A stretch of 64,000 nucleotides of DNA from contig VSDK01001162.1 of the NCBI GenBank assembly GCA_009767595.1, positions 151,088 to 215,087 of the forward strand. The letters are read 5' to 3'. The stretch is from Symbiodinium kawagutii. Lineage: Eukaryota > Sar > Dinophyceae > Suessiales > Symbiodiniaceae. Within the stretch, counting starts at the first letter, position 1. Every line of letters begins with the position of its first letter. A program made the translations under genes and the position numbers. The notes below the pieces were generated by a model, which was not told the DNA's origin, did no database searches, and saw only the letters and a list, made by a program, of their open reading frames with translations. This document shows, one piece after another, positions 60,116 through 64,000 of this stretch.

Positions 60116-60320
60116 TGCTTGGTGGTTGAACCACCCCTGTGAAAAATGTTCTTGTCAACTAACCAACCATTTGTGCAAATACATGTGGGAACATTGGAAA
60201 AATAACAATCAAACCACTAGACCATAGTTGTTTAACCACTAGTGTTGGTCGCGAACACCTTTCAACCATTATAGTTTCCTAAAAAATGTTTAAAAACCAC
60301 CAACTTAAAAACCACCAGCC
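60116..60320. mobile_element. Family A element (copy A10), diverged
   Basis: Starts GCTTGGTGGTTGAACCACCC, core TTGTCAACTAACCAACCA. The candidate right ends are AAACCACTAG at 60211 and AAACCACCAGCC at 60310. Confidence 0.5.
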
Positions 60321-61399
60321 AGCTATTGTTGATGGTTATCCACCAAAAACGACGGCTTTTAGCCATGGTTAACAATATAGAAAACTACATGGTAAACTAA
60401 TGTGTAAAACTACAAGCCAGCGCTACCCCATCAAGTTCATCAATGCTTTTTGTTAAGGCCTATGAATAAGCGCTGTAGCCCCCCAACCAACCAACAAACT
60501 CAATCAGAAGCTTAATCAAGCATTTTCAGAACCACCAACCAACGTAACCAACATCAAGCACCCAGCGGATTTCGCAGCGGAAATCATGAACCCCCACAAG
60601 CCTTGCTCATTCTGGCCAGCTCGGAGGATTCATCCAGTCCTAGGCGACACTGAACGACTTCCCTGGAATGACTTTCACCCCACGGCACGAAAAGAAAAGG
60701 TGGGGGATACCATGTGTTATCCTGGACCTTGGTGTCATAGGCACCCAAAAACCCTGACATCAAAAAACACAATATATCCATCTATACACTCTGGCAAACT
60801 ATAACCTGGTAGTGGAAAGTCCCACCATTTGTCTTATGGTTCACGATGCCCAATGGATGGCTTTTTGCTTCCTGGTTAGCGGGCCAAAGATTGCCAAAGG
60901 GCATATATTGGTATATCCACGAATTAAAGTGTTTTGTTTCCCTCTCTCCCTCTGGCCCTTCTCTCATCAATTAGGGATGCGTGCCTTTATGTACTCCCAA
61001 CTCCATGATGGTTTCCTGGTTGAAAATGACCATTTTTAGTAGCTGCCAAATTATCTGTCACTATCATGATTAAGTATCAATAATTACTACCATCATATTC
61101 TCCATACTTATGATGCTGACGGCCATTTTATGTATAGCGGTGTCTAGCCATGAGAATGTCATCCATACTATGGCCATGTCCATAAATCTGTAGCCGTCCG
61201 AATGTTGTTGCTTATCGTCTCTCTCTCTCTCTCTTTCTCTCTGCGTTTGCACTCTGTACGCTGACCATCAATCAATCACTAACCCTGATAAACCACCGTC
61301 AAACCAACTAGTAGAAACTAATCAACCATTAACCCTCATCAACCACCATTAATTAACCAACCAGCAGCTGTTGAAGCCTCGTTGCTGCTCCTATGATGC

Positions 61400-61785
61400 C
61401 CCAGTTCCCACCATCTCAGCCTGCCGAGCCGCGAAAGACCTTCAGATCGTGCACCGTTTTACTGGCTTTACCTCGGCGCGCAGGCAACACGCGCAAAGCG
61501 TCGAAAACAACTGCAGGGAACTCTAGGCCCACCTGGGCGATTCAGACATGGTGCAAACACGAAAATGATGGATTTCATGGGCATCATGGGCTTTCCCATG
61601 GGTTTTCATGGGCTTTCCTATGACAAATAATCATTTGGGCTGAATGGGGGCTCCATTACAGGTCGCGTTCGACATCGTCTCCAAGCGACGCTTATCCGTC
61701 CTCTTTGCCAGCAACTGAGCGCTCTCGTTGTTCACCTCAAAAAGAGGCAATCCGTTCAATACTGAAAATCTGACGGTCGGCTGAG
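61400..61785 (-). CDS. Two possible exons of an unidentified minus-strand gene
   Basis: Exon 61785 to ~61660 reads LPLFEVNNESAQLLAKRT and DKRRLETMSNATC after a CAG acceptor. The next, ~61507 to 61400, reads VVFDALRVLPARR after TTCCCTGCAG, with a perfect-looking GCCGAG|GTAAAG donor at about 61470. The plus strand of the second is also open (KDLQIVHRFTGFTSARRQ). Confidence 0.4.
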
Positions 61786-61789
61786 GGTA

Positions 61790-64000
61790 GGTAATGGTTG
61801 CTGTCTTGGCACACGTGACAAATCACAAACAAGAAGTAAGTAAGAATGTAAATTTTCAATTAGTATTGTTATCTACCCAAAATAACAAAGATGGTGAAAC
61901 ATCAATTGAAAATAACATCTTCAATCATTTTGTGTAAGCCACCATCTTCAATATATTCAAATATTGAACAAATAATTCAACATCTTCAATACATCAGTAA
62001 GAATGAAGCACTTTGCAGTAACTTTAATACAAATCAACCCTCAAGATCAGCATGAAACATGCTCAAGGGACATAAAACGCAAGCCTCGCAATGGCATGCT
62101 AGAAATAGGAACGTGATATCAACTAAGCCTCGATCAATCAATATCTAGCCATTAAAAAATGTGAGCAAACCATTCCTTAAAACTAGTAGCGCATGTACGT
62201 TTCAAGTGAGGACTTACGGATTCAGTGTAGTTGTGTTAGACATGCTGACGCGCCAAAACATGTCGAAACTTGGCTCTAGAATCCGCAGAAATACCACCGC
62301 AAGAGACATGGATAAATAATTACGACGGGACACTGAAGACCGTGCATGCGCAATTGTTATCTACCTATCTGCAAACACAAGGAAAAACATCATGACAGAG
62401 TGCGTTGGCATCTGGGATTCACACCCCGCCATCTACGTGTGATATTGTTCACGTGCCCCCCGCTCAAACATTGATACGACAATTTTGAATTTCTTCCGCA
62501 CCGACCCAGGAGTGAGAGAAACACATACTGTAGTCAAAGAAACATGCGCAATATCCTCTCAAACTGCTTGGTCTATCCGGATCCCTACACACACACGCAC
62601 CCAGAAATGATTGCACTTGACAACCGTGGACCAAGATAAGGAACAATTAAAACGATCCTTGTTGGAATCCATGCCTGATCAATCATAAAGTTGAACAATT
62701 GAAATGATCATTGACAATGCTTTTGTCAACGGTTCTGAATCCATGGTTTCTTTTCAATGGTTACACATGACCTAAATGAAGGGATCTAAATCCGTTCTTT
62801 CCACCACCAGCTATGAGCGCGACCCAGTGACCTTTCCTTCTTGCACCCAAGTAAGCAAAGTGCTGACCTTTTGGTCCAACAATTTCAATTCAGCTTGCAT
62901 AGCAACCTGGAGCGGCGCAACGTACCCCCACAGGCAATAGCAAACAAATGGCCCCGGGTACCCCTAGTTTTCGTCCTGTAAATTAGCCGTTTACAGTAAT
63001 AGACCAACCACTGTTGGGGTACACAATTTTGAGAAACCACCTTTTCATTGCAAAAAACGCAATGAGTGCGTATGTGTTTCCATGTCGTCAGTGCCTGAAA
63101 CATGTGTTTGGCTTTGTGTTCCTACATCAGCTGGGTTTTGAGAAGGATGCAAAAATTACTAGAGTTTTTTTGTGGGCTCCGAAACTGACAAAATGATGAG
63201 AAGATTCAGCAGGAATTTACTTCACCACGATTGTCTACGTAAGTGCAACCAATTTATATAAAGGACTTCAAAACCGAGATCAACATCTTCTTTTCAATAG
63301 CGTTTCAAAAAACATTAGTGTTTGAAATGCTCCGATGGAATTGGGATGGTTTCTCGGATTCTAAAAGTAATCATACGATGCACAAAGGAAACCATTGAGA
63401 AAACATTATCGGAATGTATAATGACTCAAAAATGACAACGCGATCGTCAAATATACAATATATATACTGAACATGTGCATTGAAAACAAAATGTATACAC
63501 ATTCAAAATAAATGTGTGTCATCATGTTGTGGAACAGAAGCACTGAGCATGTTTTCAACAATGCAAACCTTTGGAAAAACTCCAAGGAGAATAAGTGCAA
63601 TTTCAAATTTTATTACGTTGTGCAAATGTAGGAAAAACAAAACATGTACACAATACATGGAACGTCCTCATATAGAATGCATGCACACAAGTAACACTTT
63701 TTGCACACAGCAACAACAAATGGCAACAACAAATGATGAAAGTGAATGTGTAAATATGCTTTTGGAACAACAAACGGAAAACTCCAAATTTGTTCACCCA
63801 TGCAAATATCTATATTTAAATTAATCTTCATATGATAAATAAATATAAATATATATGTATATGTTTGTGTATATCAAAATATGTGCGCACCTGAAAGCAA
63901 ATGAAACTATTATGTTCAATGTATACGTTCATCTTGACAGAATACACGTGTCACATGATCCATATATTGCATGCATCTGTGCGCTGGGCCCTATTCATCG
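61790..64000. other. Non-coding end of the window
   Basis: Low GC. The only pattern is a family B fragment at about 62950-63043 (minus: GGTGGTTTCTCAAAATTG). No gene is supported. Confidence 0.5.

Noticed and set aside
1..64000. CRISPR arrays, bacterial operons, rRNA genes
   Set aside because: Repeats are not separated by unique spacers of equal length, no ribosome-binding sites or operon-like gene packing are seen, and no conserved rRNA blocks were recognised.

Overview
The window looks like part of a dinoflagellate nuclear genome, probably a Suessiales/Symbiodiniaceae relative. The reasons are: Ty1/copia and LINE proteins of the kind common in these genomes; short GC-richer coding islands in long AT-rich, repeat-filled DNA; predicted splice donors that are partly GC or GA rather than GT; and many dispersed short repeats. 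No bacterial operon, CRISPR array, rRNA or tRNA gene is visible. A 10-base run of N at 43706-43715 is an assembly gap.

0-4 kb: two plus-strand protein-coding regions with tiny introns (1197-1264 and 2793-2872), littered with a 16-base repeat (GGNCCTGCAAAAGGGC), preceded by a palindrome array and followed by a cluster of TTGAA hairpins. 4-8.7 kb: a degenerate copia retrotransposon, cut at its 5' side, with integrase, reverse transcriptase and RNase H remnants, two frameshift points and an in-frame TGA. 9-15 kb: mostly repeats and microsatellites.

15-35 kb: minus-strand coding. A short two-exon gene end lies at 15232-15874. A cysteine-rich, modular gene can be followed by exon homology and matching splice phases from about 31.8 kb down to 16.3 kb. 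Inside one of its introns sits a nearly complete 4.48-kb LINE (21963-26445) with a 15-bp target-site duplication. 45-51.7 kb: a second minus-strand gene, starting with a clear signal peptide at 51740 and continuing through at least seven exons to about 45.1 kb. One of its introns holds a six-unit, ~118-bp minisatellite. 52-64 kb: repeats plus isolated exon-like islands that I could not join into genes.

The most interesting signal is non-coding. At least four families of ~50-140 bp elements (here A, B, C and E), three of them with terminal inverted repeats, recur through the window, several ending within about 8-20 bases of predicted splice sites. They look like introners, i.e. intron-making MITEs. 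A second signal is a ~40-base LINE 3' tail with a conserved hairpin that recurs as tiny 64-66 bp insertions flanked by target duplications. All exon calls are manual readings without transcript evidence. Many open frames on the opposite strand of an exon also look protein-like, so strand was chosen by splice signals, phase agreement and homology between exons.
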